In this document: piece after piece, positions 25,147 to 38,005 of the stretch
Layout of the letters: every line of letters begins with the position of its first letter
Numbering within the stretch: position 1 is the first letter of the stretch
Source: Pseudisothecium myosuroides
Taxonomy: Eukaryota; Streptophyta; Bryopsida; Hypnales; Lembophyllaceae
Direction of reading: 5' to 3'
DNA: 64,000 nt
NCBI GenBank assembly: GCA_951799445.1
Contig: OX637291.1
Coordinates: 5,830,501 to 5,894,500 of the forward strand
Translations under genes and position numbers: made by a program
The notes under the pieces: model-generated
Database searches by the model: none
Told to the model about the DNA's origin: nothing
What the model saw: the letters and a program-made list of their open reading frames with translations, nothing else

Positions 25147-26580
25147 CTGGATGTCAGGATTTGGACGCCCGCGTGTCGCGGCTGATGTTTTCCTACGTCT
25201 ACATAGATGTCCAAAAAATTGCGTTGCTGTGGACGTGCCAAAAACATCAAAAATCTGGCTTGACATCCGGATGTTTTGCCCCAGACATCGCAAAAAACAT
25301 GGGTCAACGGGGTCCTTGAAGGTCGCCATGTGGCTGCCACCTAGGCGCAGGAAGCCACCGTGGCAGATTTTTCATCCGTTGCCCGTTCGTGACGTGTCCA
25401 CTGACGTGTTAGATGACATGGAGGTAAAATTGGGTGACGTGGCATCCAAATCGGCTGACGTGGCAGACTTCCAGGGGGCCCTCTTGCGTCGTTTCAGAAT
25501 GGTAGGGATGTCTCATACAACGTCAGAGTAGACGTCAGCATGCTTAGGACGATGTCTAGAATAACATGTTGTGCTTGCTTCTGATGTTCACTGCAGCACA
25601 TGTCGTTCACCAAGTCCTGGGTTTTGTAATGTACAATGTCATTTCAGACGTATACCTCAGCGACATAGAAGATGGAGAATACGAAGTGGACATCCACGGA
25701 GCAGCACCCCATGTCTTTCAAGACGTTCAGGTCTTACTCTCTCACTGTACTGCGTGGCGTCCCGAGCGTCAGCGTGTCTTCATTTATGTCTCGGAAACAT
25801 GTCTAAAGAACATGGTCTTCAGAACCATGTTTCTTGGGACGGCAAATGTTGCGCAAGTGTCGTTGGGTTCAACCTCTACATGGACGTGCGGGTGTCTGCT
25901 GACTTTTTACATGTGAACAATAGAGTGACTACTGCTATGACTTCTGGGACATGTCCTCCAGCAACATTTTTGAAATGACGTGTCCGTTTTGACATTGTGT
26001 AGGACACCACTGTGACTGTCGTGATGTTTGCGTGCGGGCATAGGCGCGTCATGTGCATGGACGCCAGCGACGTCGAGGGAGACGCTGTGGCCCATTCCAT
26101 TTGGCATAGCTTACATTTCAGCATGCCTAATGACCTAGTAGAGCTGAACATACAATAACTTGGTGAACATTGCATTACAAGTGGTTCCGCATGAGACGGA
26201 CAAGACCTTGGACTTGAAAACACTTGGAAGAAATGCAATGTGATAATAAATTATGAAAAAATGACATACAAGGAGGCGTGGGACTCCTACAGGAGCTCGC
26301 AGCCTGAACACCAAGGCGATTACTTAAAAAATGGGAATGTCAGTGAGGACTATGGAATGCAGTGCCACACTAAAAATTGTTGCTCAAGACATGGACGTCA
26401 TAGTAACATCCGGAAAGCTAGTCCAGAAATCAGCAGCTATTATAAGACGTCCACAAAAACATTGCGCGTCCTGAAAAACAACAAAGCTAGTGAGTACTTG
26501 TTCGCCAAGATGTTGACCACATGCAAAAGATTCGAATCACGGAAGACAAGAATTGGGCAGATAGAAAGGGCACTTACCCT
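25147..26580. repeat. Left subterminal region of the CACTA element with ACGTC motifs
   Basis: Many short copies of GACGT, ACGTC, GACATGTC and GTGACGTGG occur in both orientations, for example at about 25380-25470. There is no coding series. The same motif class fills 53262-54461 at the other end. Arrays of this kind are where TNPA-like proteins bind in En/Spm elements; the function here is inferred from position. Confidence 0.55.
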
Positions 26581-26582
26581 GT

Positions 26583-29394
26583 TCATTTCTTCCGTGGGCC
26601 CTCTCTTTTCTTGGGCTGCTCTGCCGCCTTGGGAGGACTGGGCTTTGCCACCTTCGCAAGAGTTCCCTTCGCTGTCTTTGCTGGAGGTGCAAACTTCGTT
26701 GGCTTGGCGGGTGGCACATTCCTTGTAGCACGGTTGGACCGATCAGACGATCCAGTAGATGGAAGATTTCCGACCTGCAAGTATGTAAGAACACATCCCG
26801 CATGACAATTCAACAAAGTCAGCCCACCCAGAAGGGATTGCGTAAAGCATCAGTCTCGACACTGCGACATCAATTCAGACATCACTGACAAGTATGTGGT
26901 TTTCATGAAAACACGATGGGAAGGTAAGTGTACCTCTTGGGGAGTTGGTGCCTGCGGGCCAGGGAGTGGGGACGGCACTTGTGCTCTTTCTCCTTCGGTC
27001 ACTGATATGGAATAGGGATCTGTGGGCCCTCCGGAGGGCTGACCGGCATCTTTGCTAACGTCCTCTATAGCTACTGCGACGACGTTCTTAGCGACATTGC
27101 TTGGGACCTCCTCGATGGCGCTCTTCTGCACTTTGTTGTCGACAGCGACGTCGGAGATGTTGTCTACCAAGTAGTCGACCTCGGCCATGGCATCCTCCGC
27201 AACGTCAGTGGTGGTGTCCCCGAGGATGTCATCTGGGACGTCAGGTGCATCGGCAGCCATCTCCCTGTCGCCCACGACGTCAGGGACGATGACTTTGTCA
27301 CCTCCCTTCTCCTCTGCAACTACGTCGAGAACGTCGTCTTTGAGAACTACAAGGCTTCCAGGTGCAGAAAAGACTACCTGCTGTGCGGGGCTTCCTTGTC
27401 CAAGGGAACGCATTAGTTTCTTCATCATCTTCTCCATACGAGCAAGGCGCCCTCCCATCTCTGAAGTGTTGGCACGCACGTCTGCACGCACGTCCTCTAT
27501 GTCTGCTGCATAGTCTGGGAGGGCCCTCCTTGCCTTGGCTTGCCAGCGCGCATACTCTTTGTCCGTTGCATCCTTGATCTCCTCTTGGAAAGGGATGCGC
27601 CCGTGCAAGAGGGTCTGCCACAGGAAACAGATGGTACACAAAGTGAGTGACACGTCAAAGACAACCATTATTTATGCTCGACAGGAGACCAAGAAGTATT
27701 GGAGTACTAGTCCACTAGTGTTGAGACGGTAGATGTTGAAGAAAACGACTACACAACGTCCAAGACGTCCCATATAACATTGAGATGTTAGCGGGAACTT
27801 TCCCAGTTACAAAAAACATGTCACCAGACACTTAGATGCTTGAGAAAGCATTCACAAGTCGACCGGACGTGCCACGCAGCAGTTAGATGTTACGAAGAAC
27901 ATTCAACCGTTGACCTCATGGACTTCCTCTCACCAATTCACCAATCATAGTCTTCTCAATGGCCCTCATCTGCGCTTCTTTGGACCCCTTTCCCTTAGAA
28001 ATCGCTCGCATCTTCTCAGACTTCTCCTGTGATTGTGCAAACTTCCTCCTTTCACACAAAGTGTTCCATATGTCTGGATTCACATCCGCAGGCTTAGGTA
28101 GGCCAGCGTCAATGAGCTTCATCAAACCATGTCGGACATTGATGAGGGTCTTTGTCACGTACTGAGGGAACCAACCAGAATGGATCTCTGTCTGGTCACC
28201 TCCGACGTCCCAATCTGCAACAACAACCAGTGGTCAAGCACATGGAAGATGAACAGACGTCCCGGATGTCCCCAGCCTTAGCCACATGATACAAAAACAA
28301 CAAAATTCAAAGAAACTAATTGACCGTACAAGAGCAATGCAAACGACAATAAAATTGAGCTGCATACATTAGATGGGTGTCCTGTGTTCACAAAAACATC
28401 AATTTCAACGTACTGATGTCTTCTGAGACATACACAAGAACGTACCTTCACATAAAGAAGTGCCTTCGATGCCAAGAAAGGTTTGGGGTGTCATTACCTG
28501 CGTAGAGGCGCTCAAAGAACCGTTGCTTTTCATCCAATGGCTAGTCAACCCATCCATAGACCGGATTCAGCCCCTTTGCAAAGGACTTCACATCGTCTAT
28601 TAAATGTCCAACTATCTTCCCGTGGGGATGGCCACGCTTATCCACATCCACGTACTGTTTTTGCGAGACGCCCTTTTCCTTCTTCACTAGATGCTTCTAT
28701 GGCGCAGGTGTTGTGGGCTCTTTCTCCACAATCACCGTGTTGTCATCTTCCTCATCTGAGTCAGGCTTACTGGATTCAGAGCCGCTGCTTCAAAGCCAAG
28801 ACCACATAATTTCCGTGTCAATATAAGATGATCAGTGTAGACACCATGAATCCAACGTTGCAATACCACAAATAGCACTTCATGTCTAAGTGTGTGTCGA
28901 AAAGAATGTCAGACGTCGGAGCAGATGCCACAGCAAACGTCACGCGCACGTTCCTTCACACAGTTACAAAAACATTGAATGCTTGATTGTCGAATTCGGT
29001 AGTCACACGTTCCTCCAAAATAGGCTAAGCAAGGAAATCAATAGACTAGATGATAACCAGAGACATAGAAGACAAGCTCAATGAACATTAACCTATGGCC
29101 CGACTTGGACAATGAATCTTCCGTCCCTCCCAACTCTTCTTCATTAGCCTGCTCTCGGGCTGCAGCTCCTTTACGACGTTTTTTAGCAGGAGGTGTTGTT
29201 GCCAATGCTTTACCCTTGTCTTTAGCGCGACCCAGCACGCGCCAATCATCGTTCCTCTATTTGGACCGCTGCTCACTCGATTGCCGAGTCCGGCCGCTGA
29301 TTGACCTTGGAGGGGCCTCGTCGCCGCTGCCCCGTTGACGCCAAGGCTCCAACGCCCACTTCAACGGCAATTTCTTGCGACTGCCAGAAGCCAT
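26583..29394 (-). pseudogene. TNPA-like (Ptta/En/Spm) second gene of the CACTA element, with three amber stops
   Basis: Five exons join in consistent phase: 29394-29093, 28784-28498, 28214-27934, 27614-26934 and 26774-26583, 581 codons in total. The start is MASGSRKKLPLKW. Exon 1 has a nuclear-type basic run (PPAKKRRKGAA). Exon 2 contains HGKIVGHLIDDVKSFAKGL. Exon 3 has NPDIWNTLCERRKFAQSQEK, which resembles the plant transposase Ptta/En/Spm domain. Exon 4 is acidic, with a short coiled-coil-like stretch (GGRLARMEKMMKKLM). The last exon is lysine- and proline-rich (KPSPPKAAEQPKKREGPRKK). In-frame TAG codons occur at 29257-29259, 28697-28699 and 28541-28543 and nothing else breaks the frame. 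By family knowledge such proteins bind the subterminal repeats. Orientation is opposite to TNP2. Family assignment is moderate. Confidence 0.65.
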
Positions 29395-31065
29395 CCTTGG
29401 TTTTGGGACACGCCAACACACAAAGTCCTCACCTACTACCTGAGCATAATTGGAAAAGACAAACCACAGCAAGATGAGGGCAACAACTGGGTGACACAAC
29501 AATGGCATTCTTTCACAAAGAGCATACTTTGCTAATGGACACAGAGACGTTCATGGAAGCAAGGAGACGTCAAGCACAATAACTGGACATCCTCAGAAAT
29601 GCTGAGACGGACTCTTGACAGCCATGAAGACGTCGACCACAACAATTAGGTGTTGGACGCAACGTCGTGGCAACCTCCACGGCGAGTAGATGAGTGGAGC
29701 ATGGCACGAGTGGAAAGCAAAACACGTCACAAACTGGAACCTGTATGTAAATGTACCAACAGGCCAAGAAACAGGCTTCATTGTCTTCTAACGTAATCGG
29801 ATTTACGGTCTACACGCTCCTCTCACTCACAGGAGTTGTACTCTATATGCTAGCAATTCGGACGACAAGCAATGACACACTTTCTTGTGTTGTGTCGAAC
29901 GTCATCACGGACACCAAGACGTCCACCTGAACATCTGATCACTTAATTTCATCTCACTTGTGACCGATTCTACGTTCCAAGCACTCTCACAACCTAGACA
30001 ATGCTGATCTTGTAAGGACCAATACAACTCACTCACCTGAGGCACCAGCTATTGCCGTCTCCAAAGAGCCAAGTTCCTTACAGAGCCTATGCCAAAAATC
30101 AAGTTCTTAAGCGGCTTCCCGTGGATTCATACATTTCGAATTCCACAGCCCTTGCATCCAAAACAACAATACTATGACTCCCTTACCTATTTTTGTCGCG
30201 TTCTTGGTGATGTCTTCAAGACTTTTAGGCTTGCGATGACGTCGGAGGTAATGTCATGGGTGGCAGTGCAACGTCACGGCCCTCAATTATACATGACAGC
30301 AACCCCAAGGATGGACGATGTTTACAACGTTCAACGTCAACTGAAGCTACGGGAATTTCTAGTATGACACAGCGGAGGTGGTGAGCTTCGTCCATACTAG
30401 CAACAATGGGATTTATTGTCAAGCACTAGTCCTACTATTCAAATCGTTGAGCAAAATCATGGGTACTCTACATTCAATGCGTAGTGCCTTAGACAATTGA
30501 TAGATCACAACTGAGAGATAAAACCGTAATACAAGCAATAAGAAGGCGGCAGTTCGGTTGACACAGTCAGCCTCGATGTTCATGGAGACATCCGGGGAAG
30601 CGTACTGTCATCACCAGGAAGATCATACGTCACAACAGCCACCAAAATGGCGGCTACTTCACAGCCACAAATGAACAACACACACCTAAGGTATCCCTTG
30701 TGCAGGAAAACTAAGCACGTAGACAAATAACGCGACCTGTACGTGGCAACAAAAACTTAGAGACTCCACCTAGGAACAAGTTATGGTTTGATCGAATTGT
30801 AACTAGGGCGATACGGCAGCAGCAAGGTCCAGCATCGACAGAGGGCTTCATGATGACAAAGAAACCCTCCATTACAACCTCACTCTCTCAATTGCGATTG
30901 ACAGCTGCGTAGGAGTGCAAATACAACACGATTTTCAAAGAGTAGGATTGGTGGAGAACCTCCTAACTGCCGACGCCCAATACAATTGCGGCACCTTGTT
31001 GCGGCAATAAGCAGCAACACATCCAGAAATCCCAACTGCACAGAACATTCACCTCCTCCCTGGTG
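29395..31065. other. Non-coding CACTA interior between the TNPA-like gene and the first LTR-like unit
   Basis: It holds scattered ACGTC motifs and no phase-consistent coding exons. It would include the promoter of the minus-strand TNPA-like gene, but I see no clear TATA box. Confidence 0.5.
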
Positions 31066-31439
31066 TGGGCGCTAGATTACCCACCCTTGGTAATAGAGCG
31101 AACACCGACCAGGTTCTATGCCTTTATCCACATTTTTAATATATGGGGATGATGTGAGTGCGGTCCACTGTGCCTTCCAAGCAATGGATCTTTTTTGCTA
31201 ACGTTTCCTAAGTGTCGTGGATGGCAGCGAATAATTAGTAATGCATGTAGTAACTCACAAGTTAACTGCGATGTTCAGAGTAATGGTGAAATCCTGACTC
31301 CCTAACTATCTATCCTATGTCGAGGGTCGACTGGGTAGTTGGCGTCATTTCTAACGTCTCTAACTACGTAAAAAGGGGAACCCCTATGTTTCTTCCATGA
31401 ACCCCTAAGACTATCTTGGATTTCTAAGACTCCATCTAG

Positions 31440-32330
31440 AAGTTCTACTTTTAAAAGCTACCCCTAAAGTTCCAACTTCTTAATGTAACTCTAGATTTTA
31501 CTTCTTCAGCTTGGTTCTAGGTATTAACTACCGACTTCTATTCTATGTTTTGATTTTTGACTCTAGGTTTTTACTTCTAAATCAACTTCAATTCCTAACT
31601 TCCAAGTTTGAACCTTCTAGGGTAATTCTAAGTTTCACTTTTAATTCTATGTTCTTATTTCTAAACTACTCTAAGATTTACCCTCTAAAGTTAACTCTAA
31701 CTTTTCACTTTTTTACTGTAGATTTTTACTCCTAATTTAACTCTAGGTCTTTGACTTTTAACTCTAAATTTTTACTTCTAAAATTAATCCCCAATCTTAA
31801 CCTCCAGGTTTAACTCTACGTTTTCACTTTGACTCTAGATTTTTCTACTTCCAACTAACTCTAAAATTTAACTTCTACCTCTAAGTTTTAACTTCAACTT
31901 TTAGCTTTTCACTCTAACCTTTTACTCCCCTATTGACTTTAAAATTTAACCTTTAAATTCAATCTAAACTTTTGACTTTTGACTTTTGACTCCTACTTCC
32001 AAATTTAATCCTATCGTTTTAATCCTAGATTAACTCTAAATGTTACCCTCCTAAATTTAATTCCAACTTTTAACTCTAGGGTTTTGACTTCTAATTTTAA
32101 CTCTATTTCTAACTCAACAATCTACTTCCTAAGTGGATTCTACTTTTGACTTCTATTTCCTACTCTACTTTTTACCTCCCAAAGTTAACTCCAAATTTCA
32201 ACTTTTGAATTTTAACTTTCCTAATTAAAATCTCAATTTAACTCTAGGTTTTTAAACCGTTATTTGATCTTTAATTTTAATCCTAAATCCTCCTTCTAAT
32301 CTAATCCTAATTTCCGTCCATTGTTCCTTG
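31440..32330 (+). repeat. Pyrimidine-rich degenerate array in LTR-like copy 1
   Basis: Dozens of variable units of the type TTTTAACTCTA or TTTGACTTCTA, about 15-25 bases each, run through the block with strong strand asymmetry (very few G). The equivalent in copy 2 is about 44100-45060. Confidence 0.75.
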
Positions 32331-33689
32331 TGGATCAAATTTAATTAAAATTCCTCCGTTCTACCCCCTACCGCTTAACTTAGCCTAACGCGGTCAGTTT
32401 ACGGTCAAATCTTAATTATAAGATGTTTTTGGAAACCTCTATCATTAATCTATAACTTTATGAATCTAAACTTCTAATTTGCACTAATCTCGGGTGCTAA
32501 TCATGCTCTAAGGGCTGATTAGAAAAATAAATGCTAATTAGGGAGAAACATCAAAAATTAAATCAAAAACTCACCTTTTCACTACCGGTATCGGAAATAA
32601 CTTCGTCCACGTCCACGTGTACATCCTCACGCTCCATGGTAGTCTTTGGCTTTGTTTTGAATTTTTTCCGAGCTCACCGCTTATTGAGAAAATATTACAA
32701 TTTTTGATGATCTAAACTCCCTCTTTCCCTTCCTCCTTTCTTTCTTTCTTCCCCTCTCTTCTACACTAGCACTATTCCACCTAAGCTTTTATGAATCTTA
32801 CACTATGGTTTTAAACTACGAGAAGGGTTTAAATGTTCTTCCTACCCTCTTCCGCAACCTTGCTTTGTGTCATCCTAATCCTCCTCCCAACGGTTGCAAA
32901 GAGTTCTTCTAGATTTCCTACCTAATCTCCTAGCTAGGCACTATTCATCATCTTTCTCCTTTCCACTCCTATAACACATCCTTCTCCCTAATTTCCTTCC
33001 ATTGTGTGTAGGTGTGAGTGGTGATGCAAGTAGGATCGGATGTTTTTGTGCAGGTGGCGCGTGGAGTGGCAGCTTCTATTTCTCTCCCCCTTTCTCTTGT
33101 GTTTTTGAAGTTCCAAGTTGAGTTTTTTTCCTTCTCCCCAATTGGATTCCAAAATTTCAGACTTTAAAAGATCAAAAAATTAAAAAAAGGGTGGTTGGGG
33201 TCCCGCAGGGCATCGTCCCGTTTAGTTCTGGAAATCCAGAAATTTAGTTCAGTTAGCCAAGCCGACTAGCCCGATGGCTGATGTTCAGTTCAGTCAAACA
33301 GACTAGCCCGATGTTGATGTTCAGCTCAGTCAAGCTGACTGCCCGATGTATGCTGGCTGTATGGCTGGCTGCCGGCTGGTCTGATATGCCGGTCCGGTAT
33401 GGCTGGCTGTATGTTGGTCCGGGGTACTAGCTGTCCTTCCCAAAAAATCCACACAACTGGGTTCCTTTAGGGGAACCCACTAACACAAACTTAAATTGGA
33501 TTTTTAGTAGGGGGTTAGGGTCAGGATCGAAGCTTCGCCGTCCGGGGAGTTAGGCTCCAAATTTTTAGAACGGTCACCTAAGCTAAGTATTACGGGATGG
33601 TCACTCTCTTCCTAGAAACTCGTGACCAATCTTGGAAGCTAAACTCTGGACTTTTCCAAGAAGGTTTTGGAACTAGACTTTGGAATCTA

Positions 33690-34080
33690 AGGCTATGGAG
33701 GTTCAAGGCTCCACCGTAAAATTGGTTTTAACACCAACTTTAGGACTTGTAACACTCCACGGGTTCAAAGCTCCGCCGTCTAAGACTATTTTAACACACA
33801 CTATAGGACTTGACGTGGTCACTAGTTCAAAGCTTCGCCGCCGTGGGGGGGTTTCACACAACAAGGGAAATATTAGAAGAAGGTAGAAAAAACAAACTTA
33901 AAGAACACACGTAACAAAGCCAAAGCTTCGCCGTCCCGAGGGGGGGTCTACACAACAAGGGAAAGATTAGAAGAAGGTGAGAACACGTGAGTGAGGAAAG
34001 ACAACACGTTAGGACACGTAAAAGACACACAACTTCACAAGCTAAAGGCCCCCCAAAGCGGCATCGCCAAGGTACGGTGG
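33690..34080 (+). repeat. Imperfect array of TTCAAAGCTTCGCCG motifs, copy 1
   Basis: Units of roughly 60-130 bases each start with a CAAAGCTTCGCCG-like core, at about 33697, 33763, 33822, 33918 and 34050. The matching array in copy 2 is at about 46995-47345. Confidence 0.7.
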
Positions 34081-34394
34081 AGGGTAACTTTAGGATTAGA
34101 ACAAGACACCAAAAGACTCCTAAACTCACAAGTTAGCTCACAAAGGTACCACAAGAGAGAAACAAGGACTCTTAACTCGTAACAAAGGTACAACAACGCA
34201 CAAGAAGTACACAAGGCAAGATAGAAGGACCCCCTAAGGACCTTCAAAGCTTGAAAACTAGCAACAATGGAGCAAAAAGTGCTCCAAAAACACCGTAGAG
34301 GTTTTTGGCTTCAAACGCCAAAATATCCAAAGCAAATTAAACCCACGGACCAAAACAAAAGTGAGGGGGTGTTTTAGAGAGAGAAATGGGGCCC

Positions 34395-34402
34395 TTATAT
34401 AG
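34395..34402 (+). promoter_or_regulatory. TATA box of LTR-like copy 1
   Basis: TTATATAG lies in GGCCCTTATATAGGTTTCCC and is followed by a CT-rich leader, a typical plant core promoter. It is conserved at 51275-51282 in copy 2, so it is probably the U3 promoter of the parent retroelement. Confidence 0.55.
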
Positions 34403-35694
34403 GTTTCCCAGGGCTCACCCCTCTCTCTAAAGCTCTAAGGTAACCTTATCAACGAGGATTTTCATCCTCATCTTCAAAGATTTTCATCCTACATCCTAAA
34501 AAATCTACTTCTACTATCTATGCTGGACCAACATCCTAACTTTTGGAGATTAACTCCAATCGCCAAACGGATTGCGCAGTTGGATCCAGATCGTTGCGTT
34601 TGGTCCTAGACCCCCTTAACCCCGTACCGAGGCCAAAAATCCATCATAGGCTAATTTAGTTTAAAACCAAATCGTGGTAAAATCCTAGATCTTGGGGGTC
34701 TCTTATTTTGAGAAATGTGAATAGCCTAGGGTCTCCGGTAGGTGCGAGAGAGTCGGGAAGGACTTTTGGTTGACTTCGTTTCGCCATCGTGTGGTCCCGG
34801 AATGCCAGTCAATGCAGCGGGGACCCCGCCACATGGTTAATTCCCGAGGAATCTCGCCGGTTCAGGTACTTGCCGCTATCGAAATGTCGTGAAACTTCAC
34901 GAAGCGCATTATTAACATAAAACAAGCTAGTTTAATTTTTAGTGAGATTTTATTGTAACATGGGTAATTTCCATGAAATTCTCGTTAAAGGTTAGGAGGG
35001 TTGACCACCCGGAAAAGGTTCTTCTGCAAGTCGGAAGATGCCGGGATTTTTCACGTGACCTCTCAGGGAGTTGCATGAAAGACGTGCGGGTGTGTTTTTG
35101 TACCTGGCACGATTGGTCAATGGAGATTTAAAACTGGCCATCTCCTCGAATTAACGACGATGCGGGAATCTTCTGCAGGTGAAGGAATCTTGGCAAATCG
35201 ATTTTGCCGTTGGACTCCTGGCATGGAATTCACCCTAGAACATCATGCTTGGGTTGTAGATTCCTCCACGGGCCCAGTCTTGCGTGAGTGGCTCCTGCAT
35301 GCTAACAATCGGGATTTTGGGAATTTGTCGATCTAATGGGAAATTCTAAATCTAACTCTAGGACCTGACCTAGTGGCCTGGCTGTGGGTCCCTCGGACCG
35401 ACCTAGCTTTGAATCGCCACATTCATGGTGGGAATTAGCCCCTTTGAGGCTGTGTGACTCAAATCCTCTAAATCTAACCTTTCCGTTATTTTTGTACTAT
35501 TTTTAGGCCAGGTTTGGGGGGATTCTAAGTAAAACACAAATCTAGACCAAATACTATAATGGATATGACACAACCCTATTTTGGTTCTACACTCTTTTTA
35601 TGGATTTTTGTATACTTTTATCAACTTTAAATTGCGAATTTCCAAAAAAATAATTCTACGAGTCCCAAGTGACAAATTGGGAGCTCACACTTGG

Positions 35695-36319
35695 CAGTCC
35701 TTCCGCACTCTCTTTGGCCTGAGCCTCGCCACGCAAAATCTAGAAACGCACAGTTAAGCCGCCATCTCCAACGCCTTCAATCTCTCTACCAAATCCCTCT
35801 ACCTCTGAGAACATTCTAAGAGCAATTCGGAATGCAAAGAAGAGAAGAGGAAATTGGTGCCGCGGTGTTTTTAGAGACACCACGACCAAGGCCCCGATCG
35901 AACAAATGGATTAACGTGGATGAAGACGGACAAGCATCACGCCGCCACTCCATGATACAATCAATAATGTAATTAATCCCGGTTGATGTCCGCGCGCCTT
36001 AAGCAATTGAGGACCTTCCATTCAAAAGAATTCTACGTAGCGGGAAGACGGAGGCGGAGTGAAGGACCGGTTGTGGTTCCACAAAGTACAACGGCCGGAA
36101 GCAAATTGAACAGCGGGACTGTACTTGGCGACCTGGGCAGCACTGATGAGCGACCGGCGCCAAAGCGAAGCCCTGCGCCGACTCAGCCGCGGCACCCCGT
36201 CACCGCACGGCGCCCAAGTCCTGCAACTTCTCAAGTGCGGCCCAAAATTGGAGACATCCTCAGGTTCTCCAATTGCAATTGCATGAGAAGGAAGGTGCGC
36301 AAAGGTAAATTTCCCTTAC
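35695..36319. other. GC-richer CACTA interior, possible captured sequence
   Basis: The stretch from about 35980 to 36300 is GC-richer than its surroundings and open in several frames (a plus-strand frame runs 35983-36426). I cannot decide which frame is coding. It adjoins the minus-strand exon at 36580-36320, which may splice into it (a TTGCAG acceptor near 36220) and end soon after. Confidence 0.3.
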
Positions 36320-36580
36320 CTTTTTGGATTGCGGCTCTTCCCGCAAAGGAGTTGCAATGTCGCTCACAGGCTCTTTGTTCTTGTTCAGACGATTGCTTCT
36401 ACGAAGAGCGCTTCCTGCAAGGCTAGGTGCATCACTGGCGTCCATCCCTGAGGTGAGTGAGGCAGCCACAATCCCCTCCACGAAGTTGTCAAACTTACTC
36501 CGCGCTCCCTGGTTGATTCCCAAATCCTGCTGGCTCCGCTGTCCCTCCCCTTCTCCAGCAATTGAATTCGTGTTCAAATT
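36320..36580 (-). CDS. Internal exon of an unidentified gene inside the CACTA element
   Basis: An 87-codon open frame lies exactly between a TTGCATTGCAG acceptor and an AAG|GTAAGG donor, phase 0 at both ends. It reads NLNTNSIAGEGEGQRSQQDL, with a basic segment SALRRSNRLNKNKEP like a nuclear signal. No family is recognised. It is not part of either transposase gene, so it may be a third element gene or a captured host fragment. Confidence 0.4.
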
Positions 36581-37109
36581 CTGCAATGCAAAAGGAAGTG
36601 GCATGTTGATCACTAAGAAATGAGAGCGCGCAAGATAGTGGTAGAAGTGAAGGTTTGTACAGACTGTGGACAAAGAATGCTTAGGGTTTAGTACCGCTCC
36701 TGCGTAAGACTTCCGCTACACAGGATACAGGGGTTGCTGAGGTCAGAAAACAAGACTGTTTTTTATGTGAAGACTTGTAGATGTTCTAGAAAACATCTGA
36801 AATGACATTTTGGTCTTCTGCTTGACGTCACAATGTTTGAGTGTACGCGTTATCGCTAGACAATGTTGAGTACAGATGTCTATATAAACTAAGGAAGACA
36901 ACAGATGCTTCATTTCGATATAAATACAATTAAGTATCATGGCAGATTATTTATACAAGTGCAACCTTCTAGGAACATCCCTCGATCAAAGGAATCCTAA
37001 TGGGGATGCCAATGTTTACTTCTTGTAAGAAATCCACAAAATTTCAAATAAAAATTTAGAATTCTTGAAACACAATTAGTCATAGCGAAAGAACAAATGT
37101 CCTTGTTTT

Positions 37110-38005
37110 GTTCTTAGTTAGTGGACCTCCATTCTTCCCTTTTTTAGAACTTGTAGGATATGTGGATGGAGCCCTTCTTGATTCCTTTTTTTTCTAAACT
37201 TGTAGGATATGTAAATGGAGCCTCGATTGAATCCCCTCTTTGATTTAACTTCAAGGATGTTTGGATGGAGCCCCTCTTGCTTCCCTTTTTTTTATATACT
37301 TCTAGGATGTGTGGACTTGAATTCCATGCTTCCTTTTTTTCGTTGAGATGGCCAAGTGAAGCCCCCCATGATTCCCTTTTTTTTTTGGACTTCTACTATG
37401 TTTGCAAACTTACATTCCATACTCCCTTTTTATGTGGGTGAGGTGGCCGAGTGGAGCCCTTCTTCATTCCCTACATTTTTGTCATGTAGGATATGTGTGG
37501 AATTGCATTCCATTCTTTCCTTTTTTTTTGGATGTGGAAGTTCACTCCATGCTCATTCCCTTTTTTTTTTTTTTTACTTTTAGGATATGTGTGGAATTGC
37601 ATTCCATTCTTTCCTTTTTATTTGGATGTGGAAGTTCACTCCATGCTCATTCCCTTTTTTTTTTTTACTTTTAGGATATGTGTGGAATTGCATTCCATTC
37701 TTCCCTTTTTTTTTGGATGTAGAAGTTCCCTCCATGCTAATTCCCTTTTTTTTTTTTTTTACTTTTAGGATATGTGTGGAATTGCATTCCATTCTTTCCT
37801 TTGCATTCCATTCTTTCCTTTGCATTCCATTCTTTCCTTTGCATTCCATTCTTCCCTTCTTTTTTTGGATGTGGAAGTTCACTCCATGCTCATTCCCTTT
37901 TTTTTTTTTTACTTTTAGGATATGTGTGGAATTGCATTCCATTCTTCCCTTTTAATTTTGGATGTGGAAGTTCACTCCATGCTCATTCCCTTTTTCTTTG
38001 GGATG
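37110..38005 (+). repeat. Minisatellite with units of about 75-95 bp
   Basis: Repeated units carry ACTTTTAGGATATGTGTGG, then GAATTGCATTCCATTC, a poly-T run, and GGATGTGGAAGTTCACTCC. The clearest copies lie at about 37490-37990, and degenerate units extend left to about 37110. A 19-bp subrepeat (TTTGCATTCCATTCTTTCC) is repeated about four times at 37799-37858. Overlapping frames through the array reflect repeat periodicity, not coding. Confidence 0.85.

Larger units (their letters stand above)
31066..35689 (+). mobile_element. Solo-LTR-like unit, copy 1 (4,624 bp)
   Basis: It begins TGTGGGCGCTAG and ends GGGAGCTCACA, with TG...CA termini as in LTRs. It is flanked by CCTGG (31061-31065) and CTTGG (35690-35694), a 5-bp duplication with one difference. 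The whole unit aligns with 43752-52569 once the insertions in that copy are removed. Its start and end sequences do not recur inside it, so it is one LTR-like unit, not two LTRs with an internal region. There is no gag or pol. It contains a pyrimidine-rich degenerate array, a repeat array with TTCAAAGCTTCGCCG motifs, and a TATA box in plus orientation near 34395. An unusual non-autonomous element is an alternative. Confidence 0.75.

Noticed and set aside
24902..25531. 209-codon plus-strand frame near 25 kb
   Set aside because: It crosses the insertion junction at 25124 and joins unrelated sequences.
31440..32330. Telomere-like CTCTAA repeats
   Set aside because: The units vary widely, are not CCCTAAA, and recur inside both LTR-like copies.
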